Shown: positions 1 to 11,440 of the stretch, in pieces | Layout of the letters: the number at the start of each line of letters is the position of its first letter | How positions within the stretch are numbered: position 1 is the first letter of the stretch | Assembly: GCA_028023455.1 (NCBI GenBank) | Contig: JAQFVV010000232.1 | Location: 620,001-684,000 of the forward strand | Direction of reading: 5' to 3' | DNA length: 64,000 nucleotides | From: Epiperipatus broadwayi | Taxonomy: Eukaryota; Onychophora; Udeonychophora; Euonychophora; Peripatidae | The notes under the pieces: model-generated | Seen by the model: only the letters and a program-made list of their open reading frames with translations | Told to the model about the DNA's origin: nothing | Database searches by the model: none | Program-made: the position numbers and the translations under genes

Positions 1-563
1 TATTTATTCATGATGAATTACAGATGTTTTCTAATATGTTTATAAATAAATTTTGAAAATTCTCTTTAAAAAAAATCTTATATCATCTAAGTTTTCATGC
101 AAGTTAGATATCCAACCGGTTTTCTTCCATATCATCAGTGGCTTCATTACACATTTAACATTCAATTATTATTGCAATCATCTACAATGACTGTACATTT
201 ACCCACTATGCATAGAGAATATGTCCAGATATTATTGAGAAACTTTATAATACTTTTTTTTTACTAGACATATAATAAAAATGACATTCTATTTTTGGTC
301 TCAACTTGAGATTGATAATTTTGCTTTTCTGAGATTCAGTTCAACTTTACAAAAATTTTCATAGATGTGATAGAAATGATATTTAACTTAGTTCCAAATT
401 ATCAATCAGAATTAACTATAAAGTAGCATTTACCTTTATAGTTCCTTGGATCTAATGTATTTTGTATTAATCAGACTAAAAAATGCTATCAATTTTTTTT
501 ATATCTACATAAATTATTTACTTTAGGCCCTAAAAGTGCAATATAAAAATAATTCCTTTTATC
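1..563. other. AT-rich non-coding flank
   Basis: No gene, RNA or recognisable repeat is seen in this stretch before the first LINE copy. It is AT-rich with short homopolymer runs and no convincing ORF. Confidence 0.6.
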
Positions 564-896
564 TTGTTTTGGCTGCAGAAAGGAGTTTGATATTAATTGA
601 AAGGAATTCTTTGATTCCTCTTGGAGGCCTTAAAAGAACAGAGCAGGGCAAATTCTTAATGTCCACTCCACACGTTCTTGCCATTGCAGCTGTTATTACT
701 ATGTGATTATTCATATAGTATATAAACATTGATGGCTGCTCACCAACACACATTAGCCAGCGTGACGAGGTTATTGGATTTTTACCTCTGAGTTTAAGAT
801 CAAGAAACACCACTGAATTCTTCTCAGTTGCTTGATAAGGCAGAATGAATGCTTGTGTAAATGATAAATATTTTTCCAATATATATATATACAATT

Positions 897-2031
897 ATGA
901 CAGACAAAAATAAATTATGGCCCTTATTCCCAGGAGACTGTAAAGTCACCAACCAAGTCAGCAGTTGTTGGCCGAAGGCTGAGGGTGCTAAGAATCCTCT
1001 GATTGTGGACCCAGGCTGCCATTTGATGATGACTTTTTTATTTAGGTATTACTTACAACTGCAGATCACTTTCAAGTGAAGGAAGATTGCAAGAATTAGA
1101 AGAAGTGTCTTATATTAAATGGGACATTATTGGACTTTGTGAAGTTAGAAGAAAAGGTGAAGAGACAATTGATTTAAAAAATGGACAAGTACTCTATTAT
1201 AAAGGTACAAATATTGGAAATACAAGTGGAGTAGGATTTATTATAAATAAAAAGTGAAGAATAATGTTATCGAGATTGATGGTGTATCGAACAGAGTGGC
1301 AAGATTAGTTATACAACTTAATAGCAGATACCAAATGCAGATAATTCAGGTTTATGCCCCAACAAATTTTCATAGTGATGAAGCAGTAGAAGATTTTTAT
1401 ATGGATATACAAAAGGCTTTTGGTCAGAGTAAACAACATTTTAAAATTGTTATGGGAGACTTTAATGCTAGAATTGGTAAACAAATTAAAGATGAAAGTG
1501 CTGTAGGTAATTTTGGTTATGGTAATAAAAATGAGAGAAGACATAGACTTGTGGAGTTTGCAGGAAAAAAAAACCTTTATATTATGAATTCTTTTTTTGA
1601 AAAAAATGTTAAAAGGAAATGAACATGGAAACATCCAAATGAAGTTACAGCAGAATTGGAATATATTTTGACTAACAGAAAATACATATTTCAAGATTGT
1701 AATGTTCTTAATAAATTTAACATGGGAAGTGATCATCGATTAGTAAGATGTAAGATATGTGTTAATGCACAACTAGAGAGACAAAAATTAGTAAGAAAAA
1801 CAATATTTATAGTTGCTATTCCTAATCTTCAGAAACATTCTAATGAATTTAAATTAGAACTTACAAATAGGTTTCAAGTATTAGTAGATTTTGAACATGA
1901 TTCAGATTTGAATGAAATTAATATGAAAATAAGTGATACACTTTTAAAAACTGCAGTAAAGATAGCTAGTAGAAAAAAGCCAATTGACCAATGAAATTTT
2001 TACTGAGACTAGAGAATTTATGAAGAAAAGA
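897..2031 (+). pseudogene. RTE endonuclease domain, copy A (broken)
   Basis: Segments of an exonuclease-endonuclease-phosphatase fold are readable in changing frames: YIKWDIIGLCE, VYAPT, MGDFNARIG (about 1450-1476) and GSDHRLVR (about 1724-1747). GDFN and SDH are the usual active-site blocks of LINE apurinic endonucleases. A frameshift follows MTF at about 1045 and a TGA replaces a Trp codon at 1620. The region after SDH (to about 2031) is the linker before RT. Non-functional. Confidence 0.88.
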
Positions 2032-2871
2032 AGAGTAGTATCGATGATGAAAAGAATATAAAGTTGTAAATCCACAGATACTGAGAAAATTTGAATGAAC
2101 CATTTACCTAAAACATTCTAGATAAGCTTTATATGGAAGAGATCCAAGAACTAGAAAATGCCATTATAAAGTTATTCATCTAATTGATGAATAATAGGAA
2201 AGGGCTTTCATTTGATTAACGGGTCAGTTTTAATCAATGACCCAATGAATATATTAAGACTGCTTTAATAATGCTTAATGATAACTGATTTGTTTACTGT
2301 AATGAATCTATGATATATTTCGTGTAATTTTCAGTCTTATGTATTCTATGAAAACTTGCTGTTAAGTAATTTTTATCAATGTAATCCCTATATTGGATTG
2401 GCTAACTTCATGATCTACAAGTAAAGTGTATGGTTTTCATATATTGTTCATAATGATTAATCTCTCGATATTTAAAATGTTAAATTAATACACACAGAAA
2501 CATTGGAAATGCTCTTCACTTGATAAGATAAAGCTCTATAGACTAAATAGCCAAATATGGTTTTAATCATTGTCCACATGTTCATAAATTAAACAAACTT
2601 ATATGTGTTTGAATTGACTAACACCATCACATATGTGATATACATGATCAGATTAATGTAAATGGGCCACTACTATGATTTCTGGAATGGGAAGTTATAT
2701 GTCTTCAATTTCTGGTGATAACTAATGTCTTAATGTAATTGATATGAAATTAATTGTTTTTTGTTTATATATACAAGCCTAACCTCCTTCTACTTTGAGT
2801 TTGATATGTAAATGTGCTTCTTTTTGTAAATGATTCTTATAGTTTGTGAATAAAATTTCCTTTGAAAGATA
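2032..2871 (+). pseudogene. insert in copy A resembling the 3' end of a processed mRNA
   Basis: RTE homology stops after 'aagaaaagaag' and resumes at 'aaaaggattgaat'; about 30 bp of RTE is missing at the site. The insert begins with 11 open codons (SSIDDEKNIKL) ending in TAA at 2067-2069, then about 800 bp with no ORF, then AATAAA at 2849-2854 and, 15-20 bp later, an A-rich junction. That order (end of CDS, 3' UTR, poly(A) signal, A-tract) is what a 5'-truncated retrocopy looks like. The source gene is unknown. AAAAG at both junctions could be a short target duplication or chance. A deletion-associated insertion of ordinary genomic DNA is the alternative. Confidence 0.4.
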
Positions 2872-4590
2872 AAAAGGATTGAATACCTTAAATTTTATAA
2901 AATGGTGCAGAAAAGAGTTGAATACGATATAAGAAACTATAACTGTGAACTAGCAAGGAAAGCTGTAGAAGAGAATAAAAGTCTCACGAATGTAAAACAA
3001 CATTTTGGTATTGGTAGAAAATTTATATCTGCAATAAGAAAAAAAGATGGAATTATTACTAAAAAGAGAGATGACATCATGAAATGGATAGAAGACTTTT
3101 TATCAAGAATTATATAGTAATAAAGAACAAGTATCTCCTATATCTATTACATCTTCTGAATTGCCCAGAATTTTAAATGAGGAAGTGAGATATGCAATTA
3201 AATGTATGAAGAAAGGAAAGGCTCCAGGTAATGGTGGAATTATAATTGATATATTAAAAGAAGCAGGTGAAGAAATAGAATTTTTTTTAGTAAAGTTATA
3301 TATCAAATGTCTAAATGATAAAGATGTAGCAGGTGCTTGGGGAATGTAGTATTAATATTAATATTTAAAAAAGGTGATAAAGAAGATATTAGAAATTACA
3401 GACTTATCAGCCTTTTATCAGTTTTATACAAAATTTTTACCAAGATAATTACAACTCGTCTACAGAGAACATTGGATTTCCACCAACCAAGAGAACAAGC
3501 TGGATTTAAAAGTAGTTTTAGTACAGTAGATCATATCCAGGTATTGAGAGAAGTTATAGAAAGGACAAATGAATATGAGTTGCCATTATGCTTTGGATTT
3601 GTAGATTATGAAAAGGCATTTGATTCTATAAACATTTCATCAGTGATTAAAGCATTAGATCATCAAGGTATAGATCCAAGATATTGTTATATTTTAAAGA
3701 ATATTTATAAAAATGCAACAGCAACAATTAGATTACATAATGATACTATGAAAGTCAACATTGAGAAGGGTGTAAAGCAGGATGACTCCATATCTCCAAA
3801 ACTTTTTACAGCAGTGCTGCAAGAAGTATTTTATGGATTAAAATGGTAAGCTAAAGGAGTGAAAGTAAATGGAGATTATTTAAGTCATTTAGATTTTGCA
3901 GATGATGTAGTTGTTTTTGCAAATAATGCTTTAGAGCTGCAGGAAATGTTGCAGGAGTTATCAGATGAAAGTAGGACTAAAGATAAATATTAAAAAGACT
4001 AAAGTAATATTTAATGGATTTTCTCAAAATATGAAAATAAAGATTGATTATGATGAGTTAGAAGTTAACAGCTACAAATATCTTGGTCAGATTATTAATA
4101 CAGATGGAAACATAATGGATGAAATTAATCATAGAATTAAACTTGGTTGGAGTGCTTTTGGTAGAAATAACTTGATACTAAAAGGAAATATGCCTATGTG
4201 TTTGAAAAGGAAGGTTTTTAATGAATGTGTTTTGCCAGTTCTTACTTATGGATCTGAGATTTGGATACTTAATAAAAGAGCAATACAGAGACTTCAGACC
4301 ACTCAAAGAAGTATGGAAAGATGCATGTTGGAAGTAACAAGAAGAGATCAAAAATGCAATATATGGGTAAGAGAGCAAACAGGTGTTACTGACCTCATTG
4401 AAAAAATTAAAAGACTGCAGTGTAGTTGGGCTGGACATATTGCTAGAAGAGATAATAATAGATGGACAATTGAAATCTTAAACTGGATTCCAAGAGATTG
4501 TAAATACCTAGAAAGAGACCACATGTGAGATGGGTGGATGAAATAAGAAAGTGTGCAGGGTGATGTGGGGAAAAGAAGCTAAAGATCAGA
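2872..4590 (+). pseudogene. RTE reverse transcriptase domain, copy A (broken)
   Basis: RT blocks in order: a Lys-rich linker, NYRLISLLSVLYKIF (about 3393-3440), GFVDYEKAFDS with the motif A aspartate (about 3595-3630), GVKQDDSISP (motif B; usual GVRQGD changed), LDFADDVVVF with the catalytic DD (about 3888-3917), KYLGQIINTDG, LPVLTYGSEIWILN and AGHIARRDNNRW. Frameshifts near 3110, 3340 and 3965 and an in-frame stop at 3847 break the frame. The C-terminal Trp-rich segment is intact to about 4520. Confidence 0.9.
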
Positions 4591-4599
4591 GAAGATGGA

Positions 4600-7285
4600 T
4601 TGCAAGAGTTAGAAGAAAAACTATCTTATATTAAATGGGACATTATTGGACTTTGTGAAATTAGAAGAAAAGGTGAAGAGACAATTGTTTTAAAAAGTGA
4701 ACATGTACTCTACTATAAAGGCACAAATATTGGAAATACAAGTGGAGTAGGATTCATTATAAATAAAAAGTGGAAGAACAACATTGTGGAGATTGATGGT
4801 GTATCGGACAGAGTGGCAAGATTAGTTATACAACTTAATAGCAGATACCAAATGCAGATAATTCAGGTTTATGCCCCAACAAGTTCTCAAAAGTGATGAA
4901 GTAGTAGAAGATTTTTATATGGATGCACAAAAGGCTTTTGATCAGAGTAAACAACATTTTAAAATTTTTATAGGAGACTTTAATGCTAGAATTGGTAAAC
5001 AAATGAAAGATGAAAGTGCTGTACATAATTTTGGTTATGATAATAGAAAATGAGAGAGGACATAGATTTGTGGAGTTTGCAAGAAAAAGGAAACTTTATA
5101 TTATGAATTATTATTTTGAGAAAAATGTTAAAAGGAAATGGACATGGAAGCATCCAAATGAAGGTACAGCAGAATTGGATTATATTTTGACTAACAGAAA
5201 ATACATATTTCAAAATTGTAATGTTCTTAATAAATTTATTACAGGAAGTGATCATCGATTAGTAAGATGTGAAATTCATGTTAATGCAAAACTAGAGAGA
5301 GAAAAATTATTAAGAAAAACAATATTTACAGTTGATATTCCTAATTTTCAGAAACATTCTAATGAATTTAAATTAGAACTTACAAATAGGTTTCAAGTAT
5401 TAGTAGATTTTGAACATGATTCAGATTTGAATAAAATTAATATGAAAACAACTGGTACACTTTTAAAAACTGCAACAAAAATAGCTGGTTGAAAAAAGCA
5501 GCACTTGACCAATAACATTTTTACTGAGACTAGCGAATTTATGAAGAAAAGAAGGAATATGAAAATATACAAAAATGATGTGTTAAAAAGGATTGAATAT
5601 GTCGAATTTTGTAAAATGATGTGGATAAGAGTTGAAAATGATATAAGAAAGTATAACTGTGAACTAGCAAGGAAAGCAGTAGAAGAGAATGAAAGTCTCA
5701 AGAGTGTAAAACAACATTTTGGTATTGGTAGAAAATTTATATCTGCAATAAAAAAAAAAAGCTGGAATGATTACTAAAAAGAGAGATGACATCATGAAAT
5801 GGATAGAAGACTTTTATCAACAATTATATAGTAGTAAAGAACAAATACCTCCTATATCTATTACATCTTCTGAATTGCCCAGAATTTTAAATGAAGAAGT
5901 GAGACATACAATTAAATATATGAAGAAAGAAAAGGCTCCAGGTAATGGTAGAATTATAATTGATATATTAAAAGAAGCAGGTGAAAAAATAGAAAGGTAA
6001 TGGTAGAATTATAATTGATATATTAAAAGAAGCAGGTGAAAAAATAGAAAATTTTTTAACAACGTTATATACCAAATGTCTAAATGATAAAGATGTAACA
6101 GATGATTGGAAGAATGCAGTATTAATATTAATATTTAAAAAAGGTGATAAAGAAGATATTAGAAATTACAGACCTATCAGCCTTTTATCAGTTACATACA
6201 AAATTTTTACCAAGATAATTACAACTCGTCTACAGAGAACATTGGATTTCCACCATCCAAGAGAACAAGCTGGATTTAAAAGTGGTTTTAGTACAGGATA
6301 TCATATCCAGGGATTGAGAGAAGTTATAGAAAGGACAAATGAATATGAGTTGCCATTATGTTTTGGATTTCTAGATTATGAAAAGGCATTTGAATCTAAA
6401 CTTTTCTTCAGTGATTAAAGCATTGGATCATCAAGGTATAGATCCAAGATATTGTCATATTTTAAAGAATATTTATAAAAATGCAACAGCAACAATTACA
6501 TTAGATAATGATACTGGAAAAGTCAACATTGAGAAGAGTGTAAGACAGGGTGACTCCATATCTCCAAAACTTTTTACAGCAGTGCTGCAAGAAGTATTTT
6601 GTGGATTAAAATGGGAAGCTAAAGGAGTGAAAGTAAATGATTATTTAAGTCATTTAGATTTTTCAGATGATGTAGTTGTTTTTGCTAATAATGCTTTAGA
6701 TCTACAGGAAATGTTGCAGTAGTTATCAGATGAAAGTAGGACTAAAGATTAATGTTAAAATGACTAAAGTAATGTTTAATGGATTTTCTCAAAATATAAA
6801 AATAAAGATTGTTTATGATGAGTTAGAAGAAGTTAACAGTTACAAACGCCTTGGTCAGATTATTAATACAGATGGAAACATAATGGATGAAATTAATCAT
6901 AGAAATAAACTTGGTTGGAGTGCTTTTGGTAGAAATAACTTGATACTAAAAGGAAATATGCCTATGTGTTTGTAAAGGAAGATTTTTAATAAATGTGTTT
7001 TACCTGTTCTTACTTATGGATCTGAGACTTGGACACTTAATAGAAGAGCAATACAGACTTCGGACCACTCAAAGAAGTATGGAGAGATGTATATTGGGAG
7101 TAACAAGAAGAGATCAAAAACGCAATATATCAGTAAGAGAACAATAAGGTGTAACTGAAAAAATTAAAAGATTAAAGTGGAGTTGGGCTGGACATATTGC
7201 TAGAAGAGATGATAATAGATGGACAATTGAAATCTTAAACTGGATTCCAAGAGATTGTAGAAGACCCAGGAAGAGACCACATGTG
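4600..7285 (+). pseudogene. RTE endonuclease-reverse transcriptase, copy B (broken)
   Basis: Endonuclease: YAPTSS about 4875, GDFNARIG about 4973, GSDHRLVR about 5245. RT: GFLDYEKAFES about 6365-6400, SVRQGDSISP about 6537-6566, LDFSDDVVVF about 6655, then LGWSAFGRNN about 6910 and YGSETWTLN about 7015. Multiple stops and frame changes; not translatable as one protein. Confidence 0.88.
5941..6050 (+). repeat. 55-bp direct tandem duplication inside copy B
   Basis: The segment starting 'ggtaatggtagaattataa' at 5941 is repeated exactly at 5996. The other RTE copies have it once. 55 is not a multiple of three, so it shifts the RT frame. A local slippage or recombination event after the copy had arisen. 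Confidence 0.9.
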
Positions 7286-7291
7286 AGATGG

Positions 7292-8239
7292 TGCTATCTT
7301 TGTCATTAGCTTTTGCTCTAAATCTTTTTTTTTCCTGAGTCTGTATAATATCTTACTTTTCCATACTTATTACAATGTTATAGGGGTCGTACTCTCTAAT
7401 CTATTTGACGTTTTATTGCTTGCACACTTATTAATTTTAATAAATTTATTTTTTAGCAAAGATAGTAAGATTTAAATGGTTTATAAATTCGAATTATCGT
7501 TTCCGTGTAACAAAATGCAAATTTACCTTTTTAAAATAACACGTTTGTGAAATAGTAATTGAAAGATTTATAAACCGAAATGTAATTTGTATTATTTTAA
7601 AAGTTTTACAAACAATCACTTTTCAAAATAACAAAGTTCAGAAAGAAATACTGCCAGACCGATTTTTAGCAGTTTTGAAAGATTGCAGTAAAAAAGAAGT
7701 CGTAAAAATTCTTTTTTAAAAAAGAAAAAACATTTTTAGACAAAAAAAAAAAAAAAGATCGATTTTTAAGAGAAAATAATTTAAAAATATATAGATTTAT
7801 CAAAGAGTGTAATTCAACGTAACCGTATTAAGTCTGAACGCAGATTTAAATAATTCTGGTTTATATATTAATCACACCTTCACATTACACGCTATGTGTT
7901 TTTTAAGAACGTGCATATAAAACCCAAGTAGCAAGCGAGTGTAAATATCGCTTCTAAACGGTGCCGTTTTTCCGTGCGTAGCGTGGAGAAACAGCGCCAA
8001 TAGTGGGCTAGATTGCTGGGTAGTTGCTGTTTCGCAGACGATGTAAGCTGGTGGCAGCTACTTGGCATAATGGAAAGGTGGCAGCTACTTGGCATAATGT
8101 TCCTGAGCATACGCATGCTGAACAGCGCCATCTAGCGGCTGGAATTGCGTCGTCTGCTTTTGGCTCTCTACTCTGAATATTTCTGTTACTTTTGCAGACA
8201 CGACGTCTCTAGCAGTGGCAGGACAATTTCCCCAAGTAC
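7292..8239 (+). repeat. R1 repeat, copy R1a, between RTE copies B and C
   Basis: The right half (about 7740-8235) matches 37.5-38.16 kb in the same orientation and 26.74-27.3 kb inverted: A/T-rich arms around 'gatcgattttt', then a GC-richer block with 'ccgtgcgtagcgtgg', 'cagcgcca' and 'gacgtctctagcag'. A hairpin (GTTTTTCC 7966-7973 with GGAGAAAC 7985-7992) is kept in all three copies. A short internal duplication of 'ggtggcagctacttggcata' is seen at about 8050-8098. No ORF. The first 400 bp (7292-7700) match nothing else that I can see. Probably a non-coding transposon; ends unresolved. Confidence 0.65.
8123..8138 (-). promoter_or_regulatory. CTCF-like motif in R1a
   Basis: Read on the minus strand it is CCGCTAGATGGCGCTG, one base from the CTCF core consensus CCASYAGRKGGCRSY. 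The same place in R1b is a full match. A motif match only; binding is inferred, not shown. Confidence 0.35.
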
Positions 8240-9827
8240 CGATTATTCATATAGTATACAAACATAGATGGGCTGTTCACCAAAACGTATTAGCCAGAAA
8301 GTGAGTTTATTGGCCTTTTACCTCTAAGTTTAAAATTAAAAAACACCATTGTCTTTCTTCTCAGTTGCCTGATAAGGCAGAATGAATGTATGTGTAAATG
8401 ATAAATATTTTCCCAATAGATAAATACAATTATGACAGAGAATAATAAATCATGGCCCTTATTCCCAGTAGGTTGTAAAGTCACCAACCAAGGTAGAGGT
8501 TGGTGGCCGAAGGCGGAGGGAGCTAAGAATCCCCTGATTGTGGACCCAGGCTGCCATTTGATGATGACTTTTTTTTAGGTACTTACAACTGCAAATCACT
8601 TTCAAGTGAAGGAAGATTGCAAGAATTAGAAAAACTGTTTTATATTAAATGGGACTTTATTGGACTTTGTGAAATTAGATGAAAAGGTGAAGAGACAATT
8701 GATTTAAAAAGTGGACATGTACTCTATTATAAAGGCACAGATATTGTTGGAAATACAAGTGGAGTAGGATTCATTAAAAATGAAAAGTGGAAGAACAACA
8801 TTGTGGAGATTGATGATATATCGGAGAGAGTGACAAAATTAGTTATAGAACTTAATAGCAGATACCAAATGCAGATAATTCAGTATGCCCCAACAAGTTC
8901 TCATAGTGATGAAGCAGTAGAAGATTTTTATATGGATGTACAAAAGGTTTTTGATCAGAGTAAACAACATTTTAAAATTGTTATGGGAGACTTTAATGCT
9001 AGAATTGGTAAACAAATGAAAGATGAAAGTGCTGTAGGTCATTTTGGTTATGGTAATAGAAATGAGAGAGTACATAGACTTGTGGAGTTTGCAGAAAAAG
9101 AAACTTTATATTATGAATTCTTTTTTTGAGAAAAATGTTAAAAGGAAATGGACATGGAAGCATCCAAATAAAGGCACAGCAGAATTGGATTATGTTTTGA
9201 CTAACAGATAATACATATTTCAAGATTGTAATGTTCTTAATAAATTTAACACAGGAAGTGAAGATCGATTAGTAAGATGTAAGTTACGTGTTAATGCAAA
9301 ACTAGAGAGACAAAAATTATAAAAAAAAAACAATATTTACAGTTGATATTCCTAATCTTCAGAAACATTCAAATGAATTTAAATTAGAAGTTACAAATCG
9401 GTTTCAAGTATTAGTAGATTTTGAACATGATTCAGATTTAAATGAATTAATATGAAAATAACTGATACACTTTTAAAATCTGCAACAAAAATAGCTGGTA
9501 GAAAAAAGCAGCAATTGACCAATAAAATTTCTATTGAGACTAGAGAATTTATGAAGAAAAGAAGGAATATGAAGATATACAAAAATGATGCATTAAAAAG
9601 GATTGAATATCTCGAATATTATAAAATGGTGCGGAAAAGGTGTTGAAAATGATATAAAAAAGTATAACTGTGAATTAGCAAGGAAAGCTGTAGAAGAGAC
9701 TAAATGTCTCAGGAGTATAAAACAACATTTTGGTATTGATAGGAAATGTATATCTGCAATAAGAAAAAAAGATGGAATTATTACTAAAAAGAGAGATGAC
9801 ATCATGAAATGGGTAGAAGACTTTTAT

Positions 9828-9991
9828 CAAGAATTATATAAGTAATATTTACTGAGGCTATAACCTCGATAATATGCGTATAAAATGCGATATCGCATTT
9901 TATACGCATATTATCGAGGTTATAGCCTCAGTAAATATTACTTACGTAATCAATGTGCGTTTAATAAATTTATAATTACAAGAATTATATA
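9828..9991. mobile_element. 138-bp palindromic insertion flanked by 13-bp target duplication
   Basis: CAAGAATTATATA occurs at 9828-9840 and again at 9979-9991; other RTE copies have it once at this place. Between the two lies 138 bp (9841-9978): a perfect palindrome plus a 34-bp AT-rich tail. A 13-bp duplication fits target-primed (LINE-type) insertion better than a cut-and-paste element. It has no coding capacity. The donor element is not recognised. Confidence 0.75.
9839..9944. repeat. 106-bp perfect palindrome, no spacer
   Basis: Every base from 9839 to 9891 pairs with 9944 down to 9892; the centre is GCGATATCGC. I checked each pair by hand and found no mismatch. Single strands or transcripts would fold into a 53-bp perfect hairpin. 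The lack of any mismatch suggests recent origin, strong constraint or an assembly or sequencing artefact. Confidence 0.95.
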
Positions 9992-11440
9992 GTAATAAAG
10001 AACAAGTACCTCCTATATCTATTACATCTTCAGAATTTTAAATGAAGTGAGACATGCAATTAAATGTATGAAGAAAGGAAAGGCTGCAGGTAATGATGGA
10101 ATTATAATTGATATATTAAAAGAAGCAGGTGAAGAAATAGAATTTTTTTAGCAAATTTATACAACAAATGTCTAAATGATAAAGATGTACCAGATGATTG
10201 GAAAAATGCAGTATTAATATTAATATTTAAAAAATGTGATAAAGAAGATAATTAGAAATTACAGACCTAAGATTCCCACCAACCAAAAGAACAAGTTGGA
10301 TTTAAAAGTGGTTTTAGTACAGTAGATCATATCCAGGTATTGAGAGAAGTTATAGAAAGGTCAAATGAATATTAGTTGCCATTATGCTTTGGATTTGTAG
10401 ATTATGAAAAGGCATTTGATTCTATAAATATTTCTTCAGTGATTAAAGCATTGGATCATCAAGGTATAGATCCAGGATATTGTCATATTTTAAAGAATAT
10501 TTATAAAAATGCAACAGCAACAATTAGATTACATAATGATACTGGGAAAATCAACATTGAGAAGGGTATAAGACAGGGTGACTCCATATCTCCAAAACGT
10601 TTTACAGCAGTGCTGCAAGAAGTATTTTGTGGATTAAAATGGGAACTAAAGGAGTTAAAGAAAATGGAGATTATTTAAGTCATTTAGATTTTGCACATAA
10701 TAATATAGTTGTTTTTACAAATAATGCTTTAGAGCTGCAGGAAATGTTGCAGGAGTTATCAGATGAAAGTAGGACTAACGATAAATGTTAAAAAGACTAA
10801 AGTAATGTTTAATGAATTTTCTCAAAATATGAAAATTAAGATTATGATAAGTTAGAAGAAGTTAACAGATACAAATACCTTAGTCAGATTATTAATACTG
10901 ATGGAAACATAAGGGATGAAATTAAACATAGAATTAAACTTTGTTGGAGTGCTTTTGGTAGAAATAACTTGATACCATAAGAAAATATGCCTATGTGTTT
11001 GAAAAGGAAGGTTTTTAATAAATGTGTTTTACCATTTCTTACTTATGGATTTGAGACTTGGACACTTAATAGAAAAGCAATACAGAGACTTCAGATGACT
11101 CAAAGAAATATGGAGAAATGCATGTTGGGAGTAACAAGAAGAGATTGAAAACGCAATATATGGGTAAGAGAACAAACAGGTGTTACTGACCTCGTTGAAA
11201 AAATTAATACTGAAGTGGAGTTGCGCTGGACATAATGCTAGAAGAGATGATAATAGATGGACAATTGAAATCTTAAACTGGATTCCAAGAGATTGTGAAA
11301 AACCCACAAAGAGACCACGTGAGATGGATGGATGAAATAAGAAAGTGTGCAGGGGTAATATGGAGAACAGAAGCTAAAGATCGGAGATGGATTGAACTTG
11401 GAGACCTTCATCCTGCAGTGGATTGATAATGGTTGATGAT

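Larger units (their letters stand above)
564..4593 (+). mobile_element. RTE-type LINE copy A, near full length, interrupted and defective
   Basis: The order is a leader of about 330 bp starting TTGTTTTGGCTGCAG (shared with copies D and G), a start codon at 897 (MTDKNK), an apurinic-type endonuclease and a reverse transcriptase. The family product is one polyprotein that nicks the target and reverse transcribes its RNA from the nick. Copy A is broken by a frameshift near 1045, TGG-to-TGA at 1620, a foreign insert at 2032-2871 and frameshifts near 3110, 3340 and 3965. It lacks the 3' tail: it ends inside the last codons and runs straight into copy B at about 4590. RTE assignment rests on the EN-RT layout and motifs recalled from the family; clade-level placement is less sure. 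Confidence 0.92.
4594..7291 (+). mobile_element. RTE-type LINE copy B, truncated at both ends, fused to copy A
   Basis: Homology starts at the codons for LQELEEKLSYIKWD, with no leader, directly after copy A, and stops within 'cacatgtgagatgg' near the C-terminus. The frame is broken by frameshifts near 4893, 5045, 5770 and 6395, stops at 5490, 6721 and 6973, and a 55-bp tandem duplication at 5941-6050. The RT catalytic block is FSDD instead of FADD at about 6660. Closest in sequence to the other copies over the whole length; no target duplication is visible because its ends look like recombination or deletion joints. Confidence 0.9.
8590..11400 (+). pseudogene. RTE endonuclease-reverse transcriptase, copy C (broken)
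   Basis: GDFNARIG about 8989-9012; SDH is changed to EDR near 9260. RT motif A (GFVDYEKAFDS) about 10390-10425 and motif B (GIRQGDSISP) about 10564-10593 are good; the motif C FADD reads as a degenerate FAHNN-like string. The C-terminal SYGFETWTLN-like block lies near 11040. Clearly inactive. Confidence 0.86.
8240..11440 (+). mobile_element. RTE-type LINE copy C, 5' shortened, with 3' terminus
   Basis: Starts inside the leader ('gattattcatatagtat') immediately after R1a and runs to the family 3' end 'ggttgatgat'. Endonuclease and RT are broken throughout: stops near 8680 and 9210, frameshifts near 9645 and 10370, about 70 bp lost near 10270, and a damaged catalytic block near 10690 (FADD lost). 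It contains a 138-bp palindromic insert at 9841-9978. Confidence 0.9.

Noticed and set aside
559-894. 111-codon minus-strand frame over the LINE leader
   Set aside because: It is antisense to the conserved leader of copy A; related copies C and D keep it only in pieces with different frames, so it is a by-product of the leader sequence.
1305-1736. 143-codon minus-strand frame, Ile/Phe-rich
   Set aside because: Antisense shadow of the endonuclease domain; the same shadow appears over copies B, C, D and G.
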